64,000 nt of DNA, taken from assembly GCA_030180135.1 (NCBI GenBank), contig CM058231.1, positions 34,227,034 to 34,291,033 of the forward strand. Reading direction: 5' to 3'. A model generated the notes under the pieces. The model saw only the letters and a program-made list of their open reading frames with translations, was not told where the DNA came from and searched no databases. Position numbers and translations under genes: made by a program. Position 1 is the first letter of the stretch; every line of letters begins with the position of its first letter. Of this stretch, positions 34,165 through 47,245 are shown one piece after another. The DNA comes from Orychophragmus violaceus (taxonomy: Eukaryota > Streptophyta > Magnoliopsida > Brassicales > Brassicaceae).

Positions 34165-36370
34165 TTAAATTTCCACTACTGTTTTGCTTTCGTCATCCGA
34201 AACGCCGCCGTTTTCGATTCTCTCGCCAAGGCAACCATCACTTCTTTCAATCGTCTTGTCGGAAGACGAACAAGATGTGACGGTTTCACCACGAGAGTGA
34301 CAGCTACCTTCTTCCACTTGTTTGGTCCCGAGGTCAACAACAATGGAGATGGGATCCGTCCGCAACCGCCCGTCACGCGGCGGCGAGAAAATCACCGGCA
34401 TGTACTTCTCCATTTCTACTCCTAGTAGCCTCAAGTGCTTAAAGTGTTCCTTTAACGACTCGAGACCCTTTCCCATTAAAAAAACAAAATTAAAAAAAAA
34501 AATATTTTAATTATAACCTCAATGTAATTTACTAAAGATTGAACCCTTTATGTACCTGGACTCGAGCATAAGTGACCTCACAGATCTTTTTCGACTTGAA
34601 GAGTTCCCAGTGTTTATGGTGAAAGGCCTTGTAAAGTCTCCACACAGCTTCAGGTGTTGTCATGTTCACAAACCCATATCCCACATTGCATTTGTTGCTT
34701 ATAATACCAAACACACCATACAAACAAAAAAAGTCAATCAGCCAATTAGTCATTAATCTACCTTTTTAATCAAATAAAAATTGAGAGTGATATTAAGTAT
34801 AATTACCCGAAATCAATTGGGAGGTAGACGAAGTCATAAGCTGACATGGGCGTATTGTTCCCTTCTTTGATGATCTTTTCGTTACAGTCATTGCAATGTG
34901 TGTCCAGCATATTCAAAATCAGTTTCTTGCTGTAAACGGGAAACCATATTATAAATAAAAATTGACTAGTCAATAATATTAGTAAATCTCCATGGGCCCT
35001 GAATATACAAAAATAGAAACATATGCACATAAGATCAACACTATATCCGGAGGGTCTTGTTGACTTTCGTCAAACACAAAATAAAAACAGGAACAAAGCA
35101 TTTCCTCGGTTTTGAACATTATTGTCCGAAGCACATGCCCATCACAATCACAAAGTATTAATGAAAGAGACGCATGTTATGCTTACGTGTACTTGTTTGG
35201 GATGTTTTTGATCATCACGGTGGTACGGCCGTCTCTGCAACCACTAGACTCAGCGGCGGCAATGGCGTCTTCGTTTATGATGAAGCAGCCATCGGTAATA
35301 CGATTCTTCATCGTCTGCCTCTTAGATCGTTTATTATTGTTATAGAACTTGTGTCGTTTCTCGTACCGTTCATTATCACCCAAAGAGAGATCGGACTTGA
35401 ACGGTGTCCCCTTCACCGGCTCTCGTCTTCTTAACTGACTCGCCGGAGATGGTACCTGACGACGGTAATGCGGCGGTGACTGATGTTGGTGTTGGTTGGA
35501 AAGGAAGCTTTCGTTGAAGCGTGAGGCGAGAAAGAGTTTTCTGCTAAACCCACCGGGACGGCTAAATTGGATGACGATTGGTCTCCCGTCGATTGCTTTT
35601 CCGTCCATCTCGCGCCGAGCTAATGCGGCGTCTCTGACGTCGTAAAACTCAACGAATCTTTGTTCTCTCTTGAACGGCGTCTCTCTCAACTCCTTCACTT
35701 CCCCTGCGAATATAAAAAAAAAATCAAGAGAGTGTATTATAGTACAAAATACTCAAAAAGTCGGGAGCTCTAATTTACCATAAGCCTGGAAAATCTGACG
35801 GAGAGTTGTGGAAGAGACGGTGGGTTCTAAATTCATAATCACAAGCGACCCTTGATTGTTCCCTTCGGGAACGGCCCTGACTTGTGGAAACACGAAATGG
35901 GCCCACACGGTTCTTCCGGAGACGAGTCCGCGCGCCGCCGTGTAACCACGGCCAAAACGGACTTGTTCTTGATGCATGTGACGCTCGCGTATCTCCCTTA
36001 GCGCTCTTTGTGAGTGTCTCAGATCGTAGAAGTGAACGGTCACGATTCCTTCATCTGCTCTCTCCATTTGGACTCCACGCACCTCACCAAACACCTCCAG
36101 GTCCCGCCGAACAGATGACTCGCTGACGTCAGCTGGTACTGGTAACAGCACCAAGACTCTAGTCGGTATTGACGATGTCGGAGGAAGGTGAGGAGGAGTA
36201 GGTGGGAGAACTCCAGAAAAATCAGGCAAAAAACGAAGGTGAGGCGCTGGCGGAGGAGGAAGCGGGATGTAGATTCTAGTCGGAACAAAGAAAGGAAATG
36301 GGTTTAGGTTCGCCGGTATGAACTCCGGAGCTGTTGGATTAAGGTGTCTAGGGTAACCGACGACTGACAT
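34165..36370 (-). CDS. TEL: MEI2-like RNA-binding protein, TERMINAL EAR1-LIKE type, five exons
   Basis: Exons at 36370-35779, 35703-35187, 34929-34807, 34697-34556 and 34467-34165 join through GT-AG introns into about 558 codons without a stop. The N-terminus starts MSVVGYPRHLNPTAPEF and is proline-rich. RRM1 (TRVLVLLPVPADV) begins near residue 69 and RRM2 (GSLVIMNLEP) near 172. The MEI2-type C-terminal RRM runs from about 357 to 480: TTVMIKNIPNKYT, AYDFVYLPIDFGNKCNVGYG, then TPEAVWRLYKAFHHKHWE. This RRM is the family signature and spans four exons. Maize TERMINAL EAR1 and its relatives are nuclear RNA-binding proteins acting in shoot meristems on leaf initiation. I cannot tell TEL1 from TEL2. 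It is the only intact-looking host gene in the window. Confidence 0.9.
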
Positions 36371-36591
36371 GGCGGTTTAACGGGAAGGAAGGTAAAGAGT
36401 TTAAGGAACTGGATTTTTTCCAGCGACCGGTAACGGCTACTTTGAGTGATGGCCGCGTGATCTTCCTCAGTGATCGTACTATCTCGTCTCTCTCTCTCTC
36501 TCTCTCTCTTGTTGCAGGGGAGGAAGAGCAAAAGTGGAAATTTCAGTTCTGTTTTATTCTGCAGAGATTTTTATTATCATTTCCATTTATA
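36371..36591 (-). promoter_or_regulatory. 5' leader and TATA box of the TEL-like gene
   Basis: Minus-strand TATAAAT at 36585-36591 would place transcription start near 36555 and give a leader of about 190 bases. The leader contains a (GA)n run, seen as CT repeats at 36486-36509. GA/CT runs in plant 5' leaders can bind BPC/GAGA factors; here that is inference. Confidence 0.5.
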
Positions 36592-36637
36592 TTTTTTTGC
36601 CAACCAGTCAAGGTTTCCTTAATCTGATGGTGTAGTA

Positions 36638-36885
36638 CTCCCTCTGTTTCAAAATATAAGTAGTTTTAGTGTTTTTGTTTTGTTTCATATTATAAGTTGT
36701 TTTCATATTTCAAGATAACTTTTAGCTTTATTAAAAACTGTGTGGCCAATAGTATTTTATTGTTTCTTTTATAATTGGTTAAATTGTTTTTAATTATTTT
36801 TTTAATGATGCTTTTTAAAGGAAAAGTACATTTCTTAATCTGCGTGCTTGTAGGCAAAACTACTTATATTTTGAAACAGAGGGAG
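36638..36885. mobile_element. Stowaway-like MITE in the TEL-like promoter region
   Basis: Terminal inverted repeats of 30 bp, beginning CTCCCTCTGTTTCAAAATAT, enclose 248 bp flanked by TA on both sides (36636-36637 and 36886-36887). This is the pattern of Tc1/Mariner-type MITEs. It lies about 270-515 bp upstream of the start codon of the gene at 34165-36370. It encodes nothing. Confidence 0.9.
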
Positions 36886-36891
36886 TAGTAT

Positions 36892-37119
36892 ACTGTATAG
36901 TGTATACTCACTCGTCCTCGACTTTTACTATTTTACCCTCATAGTGTATGTGAACATGCATGGCCCGGTTGGTATTTCTAAGCAGTTTGGGAGAAGTCGG
37001 TTCAAGAGAAAATGGATAAAATTGTAAACAATGACGGTAAAAGATGGCGGTGTGGTGAAATCGTGGATAAGAGCAGATATATTGGTGAACCTCCCTTTAA
37101 GGTTTTTAAAAAAAAATTA

Positions 37120-37150
<31 letters not shown>

Positions 37151-37708
37151 GCAGATGGAGGAAAAAAAAATCAAAAAGCAAAAAAAAAGAGCCGATCACA
37201 TCGCGCCATGTAAGCGTGAACAGTCGAGATACAATTTCTAAAGTTGCTTAATTAAGAACCTGGTTATAAAGAGGTTCTTAAATTTAATAGTTTTTTTAAT
37301 CATGTTAACCTAGGATTGTGCGCTAAGAATTCCCGTTGTATGTGGTCTAAGGAGTCATAAAATTAATTGACAAAAAAAAAAGAATAACAAAGTATATCGT
37401 GTTGTAGAATTTTAAATAGTCAAATAAATGTTATAAAAATAAGAACTTAAATTGTTTAGGATACGGCTTTAATAATCAATAAAAAGTATTTTTCTCAATT
37501 TATCTAAAAATGGAGAAAAACATGAGAATTTTGAATTTTATCACTAAACTTGCATGTAGACAAATTTTAGTTTTTTCTAACTTTGACACCTGTCTTGATC
37601 ATAATAAGTGAGATAAAAAATACTGAATTATATTAAATAATTAAAATATGATGTAGTAATAAATACCATTTTGTTGATCGATGATGTGAAACATGATTTA
37701 CAATCATT
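36892..37708. other. AT-rich intergenic region with a T-run
   Basis: No gene is seen. A run of about 22 T lies at 37129-37150. A small ORF across it is not supported by any domain. Confidence 0.4.
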
Positions 37709-37710
37709 TA

Positions 37711-37969
37711 CTCCCTCCGTTTCATAATGTTTCATGTTTTAGACATTTCACACAAATTAAGAAATAATTAATATCTAACTATAAATGCATATTTCTTTTT
37801 CATAAAAAACACTTTCCAATAACTATTAACCAATAATAATTCAATATAAATTTTGAAACTCACAGTTTATAAACATTAATTAGTAAAAATTGTATAGAAA
37901 ACCTAAAACATAAATCTTTATGAAACAAATTTTTTTTCTAAAACATGAAACATTATGAAACGGAGGGAG
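37711..37969. mobile_element. Second Stowaway-like MITE
   Basis: Terminal inverted repeats of about 33 bp, starting CTCCCTCCGTTTCATAATGT, enclose 259 bp. A TA duplication lies at 37709-37710 and 37970-37971. The ends are related to those of the 36638-36885 element but belong to a different subfamily. Confidence 0.9.
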
Positions 37970-37971
37970 TA

Positions 37972-39775
37972 TACAATAATAAATATTTTTTATTAAAAAA
38001 AAACTCACGATTAAATTGATGGCTATGATGATTATCTAAGACAGTTAAGACTTAAGAGTTCAAAACAAAACAGTATAGCTTGGATTTTGGTCTTCCAGTC
38101 AGCACTTAAGTCGAGTGTGATAACCACAAACAATTAATGATTCCTTAATCGAGCTTAATAACCAGTTAACCAGACATAGTTAAAACCAATTTCGAGACTG
38201 TGTAACATATATATGTGAAAACAAATTAAGAAAATAAATAATGACACTTTTTAAATGACTCAAAGAACAAATGAACCTAAAAAACCTAAACTTTTAAACC
38301 TAGAACACATTTTCCTATTAACCGGGTGCCATTATCCATGACTCAAAGAACAAATGAACCTAAAAAACCTAAATGGTTATATTAATTTTATCAACTGTAT
38401 AATGCTGTTGAATAACATACTTTTCACGTAAAATCAAATAATAATAGAGGTTTGTTTCGTAAAAGAAATGAAGAGCACTCCGCCATAAGTGAATTCTTGG
38501 TTCCCCACTTCGTCTGTCACCAATTTGTCTTCACCACTTTCGCCGTCTTGCGGACTTATCCACCAACCCCCTCTGATTACCTCCATCTCTCCCGACTCAA
38601 TCTCTCTTATTTACCTCATCTCTTTCCCATCTCTTTCTCCAATTGTTACGATGAAACTTTCTTTTACTAATGCTTCCAACTCGACCCTTGTCACTTAATT
38701 TGGAAGAGCCTCCTCTTCCCTGACCACTGGAGTTGCTTCCTCTCCTTCAACTACTTGCAACTTTGTCCAAACTAATTTTACTGTGAAATCCCAAATCCTT
38801 AACACTTTATAAACAGTGCACTTCAACTTCCTCTTCCCTTCCTCTCCTTCAAAATTTTTAAAAAATTTAGGATGGACCCTTGACATTTGCCCATGTTGCC
38901 ACTCCAAGAAATGGCCCTGCGTGTCGAACAACATAGCAGTAGTTACTACTCCTTATTTATTGTATCCCTCAAATTGTTCTTATTACATCGGTGATGAAAA
39001 ATATAATGAATGATCCACAAAAATACGAAAGATCAAATCACATATATTTTTACTAGAGCTCTTGGGCGACCATAATTTGATGTTTTATTATATAAGAGGC
39101 ATTACAGATATGCATATTCTGGGAGAGTGTTAAAGAACATGAATAGGATGAGATTCTAATTAGGATAAGTACAAGTTATCAAGAAATATGCACTAAATCA
39201 ATACACGACAACTCCAAATAAAATTAGGATAAAGATCTCATATGTGTATATATACAATGTAAGGTTTAACCTTTGGGCCTATATATGATTTGGATTTGGA
39301 GTGACACATTTACACGATGATATCTATTGCATATATGTGTGTATAATAAACGTATGTCATGCCTATGTGTGCGTCGATGTATATGCACAGAAGCATCCTC
39401 TATAATTGTAGGGGAGTATGGGGACCAATGAGGGACCTTGAGCAAATCCTTGTTTTAAGGAATGTTATTGTTACCTACTCAGCTACTCCCTTGTTTTTGG
39501 GCTGTCATTTGTTTTTGTCATGTTTATTAGTCTTGGGCTTTTGTGGGTACAGATTAGATAATGGCAGGTAAGAGTCGGATAAAAATATTTTGAGTATTAA
39601 AATTCATTGTTTGAAATGTACCTTTATAAAAGTGAAATTTACTCCAACTAGTATTAATCTTTATTAGAATTACTAGTTTAGTATCCTTCACTAAAAGTTT
39701 ACTAAGTTAGTATTATGAATATGTAAAAAGACTAAATTGCCACTATGACTAAACTACTAATTAATCTTATTTTAT
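37972..39775. other. Intergenic region, possibly with a decayed gene fragment
   Basis: A stretch of about 550 bp from 38450 to 39010 has more balanced base composition than its surroundings and short ORFs in several frames (for example 38452-38670). It may be a decayed coding fragment; I could not assign it to a family. A 34-bp block with AGAACAAATGAACCTAAAAA occurs twice near 38260 and 38343. Nothing else is recognised. Confidence 0.3.
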
Positions 39776-40560
39776 TTTTAAAATAAAAAAATTTAAAATA
39801 TGGAAATAAAAAATAAAAATCGAAAATTATAATAAATAACTTTAAACTAAAAATTAAAAATCATAAACAAAAATTTAAAACTAAAAATTTAAAATTAAAA
39901 TTAATAACTTAAAAATAAAAATTTAAAACTAAAAATTAAAAATTAAAAATTAAAAATTAAAAATTAAAAATTAAAAACTAAAATTAAAAATTAAAAATTA
40001 AAAACTAAAAATTTAAAATTAAAAACTAAAAATTAAAAATTAAAAATTAAAAATTAAAAATTAAAAATTAAAAATTAAAAATTAAAAATTAAAAATTAAA
40101 AATTAAAAATTAAAAATTAAAAATTAAAAATTAAAAATTAAAAATTTAAAATTAAAAATTAAAATTAAAATTTAAAAACTAAAAATTAAAAAATAAAAAA
40201 TAAAAATTAAAAATAAAAATTAAAACTAAAAATTAAAAATTGAAATTAAAAACTAAAAATTTAAAATTTAAAATTTAAAACTAAAAACTAAAATTAACAA
40301 TTAAAAACTAAAAATTTAAATTTAAAAATTTAAAATTAAAAACTAAAACTGAAAACTAAAAATTAAATAAAAAAAAATTAAAACATAAAACTAAAAATTA
40401 AACCAAAAACTAAAAATTAAAATTAAACTAAAAATTAAAAAACTAAAAAAATAAAAACTAAAAATTAAAATTAAAAATTAAAAATATAAATTATAAAACT
40501 AAGAAATAAAAAAAAATTAAAAAATTAAAAAAAAAACTAAAAATTTATAAATTATAAATT
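39776..40560. repeat. Long (AAAAATT)n-type low-complexity tract
   Basis: Nearly 800 bp consist of A, T and rare C, built from heptamers such as AAAAATT and AAAACTA. The core at 40020-40145 is an almost perfect (AAAAATT)n array with 7-bp period. Flanks decay into irregular TTAAAA words. No coding potential. Confidence 0.95.
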
Positions 40561-41829
40561 AAAGATATTAAAGTCAATCATAATTGTTAATTATTTAGTT
40601 TCCAAATGTGATCTTTTCAAATTAGTAAAACTTCCAAACTATCTTTTAAATTATCTTCCTAAAATAATGGTGGTTAGAAAAAGGAAAGATATTAAAAAAA
40701 ATTCCGTTTAAAAAAAAATCTTATGTACAGATATTCCAAAATTTCAACAATAATCAATAAATATTACAAAATATATAAAAAAGATTTATAGACTTATTTC
40801 GTTGATTGCAGAAAATTATTATTAATTCAAAACTCTTAGGGAATTAATTACTTTATAATTGTATGGGATTTTTTTTAAATGTAGTATTTTAAAATAATAT
40901 ACAAGTTTCCGTTTAAGAATAAGTCGAATTGGTATAATTACTTACCTAAAATCATGGCCGGTTCGAAAAAGGAAAGATTTTAGAAAAAATCAATTTAAAA
41001 ATAATAAAATCTTATATGTATATATTCTGAAATTTTAAAAATAATAAGTTTAAAATATTTTCTTAATATTAAAATTTTATTTAACAGATCAAATAAATTT
41101 GGAACTTATAAATTTATTTCGTAAACTTATTATGCTTAAAAAACAAAATTAAAATTCTTTATATTAAAAACTATATTAAAATAATACAACCTAAAATAAA
41201 AAAATTTGACCTACATAGGTTCATACAATATAATATTTTAAATTTTAAAAAGTCATTATTTGCAAGATAAATTATATTTTCAATTTTAAATTAATTTATA
41301 AAACTATTTAAGGAAACAGAATAACAAATCCGCAATAAAAAAAAAGTTGAGTAAAAATGCCACGTCATCAACTTAAAAAAATCTATACACACAAAAATTA
41401 AATTTGTAACACATCAACTAAATCTGTAACACTAGAATACTAGTTTTGTAATTTTTTAAGCCTTTTGCCTGTCTTACAGAGTTTTTCAAAATCTGCAACA
41501 CATACAAAAAATCTGTAACACTGGGAATAAAATCTGCATAAACAAAACGCTGAACATTCTATGTTGTTGTCTTCGCTCTCAGAATCTTTATAAAGTTCCA
41601 CATGAACATTCGTGACAGTACCTTATCACACAACACAAACAAAACGCTGAATGTATTGAAATCTTAGCTTGAAGATTAAGCTAATTTAAAACACAAGGGG
41701 TTAAGAATTTATATCCATACATTCTTTATTAGTCATGAGTAAGTTATGTTTCTTTATTTCAAGAATCACTTGTGTAAGCAAACCCAAGATCATTGATTAA
41801 TAAAAATGATTGGTTAAGAGTAAAGAGTA
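40561..41829. other. AT-rich intergenic region with a dispersed duplicate
   Basis: Two related stretches of about 100 bp, each with GAAAAAGGAAAGAT followed by AAATCTTAT, lie near 40660-40760 and 40960-41050. The word AATCTGTAACAC recurs several times at 41400-41530. No gene was recognised. Confidence 0.4.
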
Positions 41830-42297
41830 TTAGAGTAAAATCCAGACCTTCCCGTCCTTGTTTAAGACTATAGACACTATTCTAACCTTGAAATCCCCTG
41901 CTCCAATCCAAAGATAGTCATATCTATTTCGTTTCTCCATGAAACAGAAGAGTTAAATATTAAAAAATAGAGAGTTTATATACCATAAGGTGTCTCGACG
42001 AAGAGACCGGTTCCTTTAGCAAGAAGGTATTTGTTCTTATCAAATTCAGGGGGCAAATCAGAGGATTCTTCGATAGGTAACACAGGTACAGAGCCGTTCA
42101 ATCTATTGATCTTGCAACTTATTTCCACCGTATTTTTCGGTGTTCTCGGAAGGTACGGCAGCGAGAGCGGCGGCCAGACCGGCTAACGAAACGGCGGCGT
42201 GGACTTCAGCTCTCTGTAGCCTCACTTCTTCCTTTCGTTTTGCTTTAATCTCTTTCCACCACTTCTTAATCGACGGCGTAATCTTCCATGGAAGTTT
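41830..42297 (-). pseudogene. Two-exon fragment of a FORKED/VAN3-binding-like gene
   Basis: A splice acceptor at 42298 leads into PWKITPSIKKWWKEIKAKRK and then EEVRLQRAEVHAAVSLAGLA, the conserved lead and helix of the DUF828 (VAN3-binding, auxin canalisation) family. A TAG then ends this frame. A second frame continues with a PH-domain-like start (KYLLAKGTGLFVETPYG). A plausible GT-AG intron (41983-41898) follows, leading to DFKVRIVSIVLNKDGKVWIL and a stop. The family normally has a longer alanine-rich stretch between these parts and a complete PH domain. The gene is therefore deleted internally and truncated. Intact members act in vein patterning and vesicle traffic. The family call is moderately sure. 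Confidence 0.55.
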
Positions 42298-43560
42298 CTA
42301 CAGTTATATTAATGGAGGAAGTACCCTATTGAGAATAACAATATCTCAATGGCAAAGCTTGTAACAAAAGGAAATCCTACCGCTAATTGACAAAGAGAAA
42401 CCAAAATTTATGTGTGAGATAGATATAAAACCTGAAGTGAAGTGAATTTCTGTGATGTACCCTAGAACTCACATGAAATCGCTATATCCTTGCGGAGGTG
42501 GTGACTGTTGACATGCACCAAAAGAAGAAAGTCTATTGAAGTAGTAAAAGAGAATGATAGAATGGGTTTAGGTTTGATGGACAGAAACTCCGAAAGCCCA
42601 ATTATTTTCAAATAAAAAATGCTGACGTGGCAGCATAGGAGGAGAGAATTTTCTCTAATTATATATAAGATTAAAAACAGGCTGGGTAGTAACATATATG
42701 GGTCGGATAAAATCACTACTCGTTTATTACCGTACTCTAAATATTACTGTAATATTCAAGTAGTTTGGATATCGGATTTTTTAATTCTTTTATAGAAATT
42801 TATAATCAAATAAACTAATGAAACAAATAATAACAAAAATAAACTTGTATATCTAAACATATAATATAATTATTATATTTTCATTAAATATTTTTTACTT
42901 ATTATACAATTTCATTTATATTTCTATAATTTTATAAAAAAATAAAATTTCAACTATGCAAACATATACTTTGTAGTTATCCGATCCTTATCTTTATCCG
43001 TTAAATTTTTTTTACTACCCAAACATATAATTTCAGTTAGACTTATCTTTAAGGGTTGGGTAATTCGGTCGCCGGATCTCATCCAAAATGCTCAAACCTA
43101 ATATGTATGCTTATTCTTCTTTTATTACATGAACTTCTACACCTTCCCAAGAAACAAATAAAGGTGAAACTATAATATATTCATATATATTATTCGTGAT
43201 TTTTATATTATTTTATTTTAATTTTTTTTGATAAACGAAGATAGTGAATAAAGACAACATAAAAGCAGTTTTGGAAAAAACAATTATTGAAAACCGTAAA
43301 ACACCACTTATCACCAATTTTTTTCACTTAAACGTGTGGTTTAAAAAAAAGTGGATTGTTAAGATATTTTTGCTTTGGACCGCACTTCAAGATTCACAAC
43401 ACTTCACATCCATCGGTTTCTCAGATACCGCACACACTGTTTTTTTTAGTTTATATATAAAGAAAAACATGAAGTATAACATATATAAAGAAAAACATAC
43501 ACAAAAGAAAATCAAAGTTCTCATTAGCATTTTTTAGTTTTGCAAGGTACACTTATATTT
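42298..43560. other. Intergenic region with no recognised gene
   Basis: Upstream exons of the FORKED-like fragment could have lain at the left of this stretch, but none are recognisable. The remainder is AT-rich with short ORFs lacking domains. Confidence 0.35.
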
Positions 43561-43998
43561 TTTAACCAATGTTTTGTTCCGCTTTGGAAGCATAACATAC
43601 ATACAAAACTATTGATATATCAGATCTGATTGGTGAACAAAAGCGAAACGATAATATTAGCAGTAAGCGGAAGCGGTAAGCGGTTAAAAATAGTGTAAAT
43701 AGGTAAAAACAAGCGGTTGGAGAAATCAGTATAAAACTAAGAGAAAAAAATTTGATAACACTATTACTGCCGCTTTCGTGATTGGTGACCATAAAAGCAG
43801 TAAACCCTTTACCGCATCGGTAAATGGTTACCAATCGAACCCATCATATATGTAGTAATGTCTTAATTAACGTATGTTTTCATATCAGACAAAAAGACTT
43901 GTAGCATAGTGGTTTATGTAAATATTGTTCTGTAATCATCATAATTATTCCACTTATATTATTTATATTTATTCATATTTGAATCTAAGCATTTTGTA
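43561..43998. mobile_element. Possible left end of a PIF/Harbinger-type element
   Basis: This segment repeats AAGCGG and TGATTGG words (TGATTGGTGAACAAAAGCG near 43628, GATTGGTGACC near 43782). The same words appear in the opposite orientation (CCGCTT, CCAATCA) at 48210-48430, on the far side of the transposase remnant at 47246-47970. Such inverted subterminal words suggest the two ends of one DNA transposon, but I could not define exact termini. Confidence 0.35.
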
Positions 43999-44000
43999 GG

Positions 44001-44531
44001 ATGTCAACAGACTTTGTGGTGCTGAAGTATGAGATTGAGCCAGATGATCCTATTCTGCTTGGAAGATCATTCTTAGCTACTGCTGGAACTGTGATTGATG
44101 TGAGACATGGACTGATTGATCTCCACCTGGGAGATGATCCATTGCAGTTCAAGATGGATAAGCTGCAGAAATCCACCATTGATGGACAGAGCTTCAGTGT
44201 GGAAGTGGAACCAGAGATTCCTGTTGGAGAAGAGAAGATGGCAGTTCATTTTGAACTTGCTCTAACATCTTCTGATCCTGCAACTGCTCTTAAGCAGAAA
44301 GCTCCAGATCTATTCCATCCACCAAAGCAAAGGTATGAATCTTCTAAACTCAAATATCCTAAACCCTCAGCTGTGAATGCAGGAAAATGCAGTATCCCAC
44401 CCTCGCTTCACTCCCGCCCTGGTTCTGTTCGCTCTTTCCTTGGGAGATCTCATGATCCGAATGCTTATACGCCACCTTGGATGAAGAGACATTCACAGAG
44501 ACACTCAAAGTCTCTGTTGAATCCCCCATAA
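44001..44531 (+). pseudogene. Athila-like protease fragment fused to a short basic tail
   Basis: This ORF of 176 codons opens with STDFVVLKYEIEPDDPILLG and TAGTVIDVRHGLIDLHLG. That is the C-terminal half of the Athila protease region, seen also at 56523-56921 (PTDFVVLQYGEEPKDPLILG). The catalytic Asp motif that should precede it is absent. After about residue 70 it continues into a tail (PPKQRYESSKLKYPKP, PWMKRHSQRHSK) that does not look like reverse transcriptase. This points to an internal deletion that fused protease to sequence near the 3' end. Confidence 0.7.
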
Positions 44532-44696
44532 GTCCATTCTCCTCACCACAGTCAAGCTACTGACTTTAAACAAGCGCTGAGTGGGACGCAACCCACTGTT
44601 AGGTTCGTTTTTGTTTTCATTTTTCGTTTTGATTTGGTGTTTTGATTTTTCTGTTTTGGTGTGTTCAAAGGCGTGAGAAACATGCATAATCGCATT

Positions 44697-44843
44697 GCAT
44701 CGATCGACACACCTAGTGCATCGGTCGACACAAATGCGATTTACGGTTTGCCGATTCAATTACGGTTCTGACACCGGTTACCTACTTAACCGTGGGAATA
44801 ATCGCCTTGCATCGATCGACACCCTAGTGGCATCGATCGACAC
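44697..44843. repeat. Two paired palindromes in the Athila-like fragment
   Basis: Sites start at 44697/44718 and 44809/44830, each pair 21 bp apart. Three read GCATCGATCGACAC and one GCATCGGTCGACAC. They lie in the non-coding region between the protease-like ORF and the polypurine tract. Confidence 0.9.
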
Positions 44844-45871
44844 AAGCTGACGACAGGTAAGTGTTCTGACCATTTTTCGGTTTGTTTTCATTCCGATTTC
44901 TTTTCTCACCGAGCCTAAGCTTGGCACTACTGGGGACAGTGTGTTTCAAGTGTGGGGGAGGTAGCTACTGACACACGCTTTCTGTTTTTTTAGAGTCAGT
45001 TCAAATTTGTTTTATTGAGTCAAATTGAGTAGGAAACAAAGACTTTTTGAGGAGATTACCACATTTGCCTGAACTTAAGTGACCATTGGATGAGTTGCAG
45101 ATGATCTATGACTATTAGAAAACCCAACACAGACCAGCCTACTGAGGACACCCATATCACTTCAGGTATTAAGAGAATCCATTACTTGACTTCACCTTTA
45201 ACTCGACTTAATTTTCTCTTATATGGGCTTGTTATACTTCGAGTCGGATTCCTCTGTTGGTTCTGGCACAACTTGTAAACCTGTCTGATTATGGTTCCCT
45301 TCTCTCCTTCCTTGAAAGTAAAAGAAAAAGAAAAAAAGAGATAAACTGAGGATAAGCTAGTAGCTTCGAAGTGGTCGCGAGAGTGGTAGAGACCCCTATT
45401 ACCTCCTGTGCATCCATGGAAACATGTCCAAAGTATGCCCCAGTAAGGGAAGAGCACTGATAGAAAAAATAAAATGATACCCAGTGGGGAAAAATCAGTG
45501 CTAAGGAAGGGAAAAGAGAAGAAAGGGACGAGAAGCAACAGTTGAGTGGCCAGATGCTAACAGAGTAAGAATCCATGTGTTCTTTGATCGATACCCCATA
45601 GGTGAGACCGCACTTATTAGCTTATAGAAGTCAGTGTGGTGAATTTGGATGCTCTGAATGTGATTGTGGAGTTTACTCAGGATAGTTGCTAAGTGTGGGG
45701 GAAGTAAATGTTTGTCTTGATGTTTGCAGGTTCATTTTCATGTGGCTTACTAAGGCGAATCTGAGTGTGGTGCTCCTACGACGAAACGAGTTTCTGAAGT
45801 TTTCAAACTTCTTCTCCTGATCTTGGTCTTCTGTTTGCTTGAGGGCAAGCAAAAGCTAAGTGTGGGGGAGT

Positions 45872-47243
<1,372 letters not shown>

Positions 47244-47245
47244 AT

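Noticed and set aside
38452..38698. Receptor-kinase-like extracellular fragment
   Set aside because: A few words suggest it, but the cysteine pattern could not be followed in one frame; left as unassigned.
42140..42364. Plus-strand alanine-rich ORF
   Set aside because: It is the antisense of the FORKED-like exon, whose splice sites and conserved motifs are on the minus strand.
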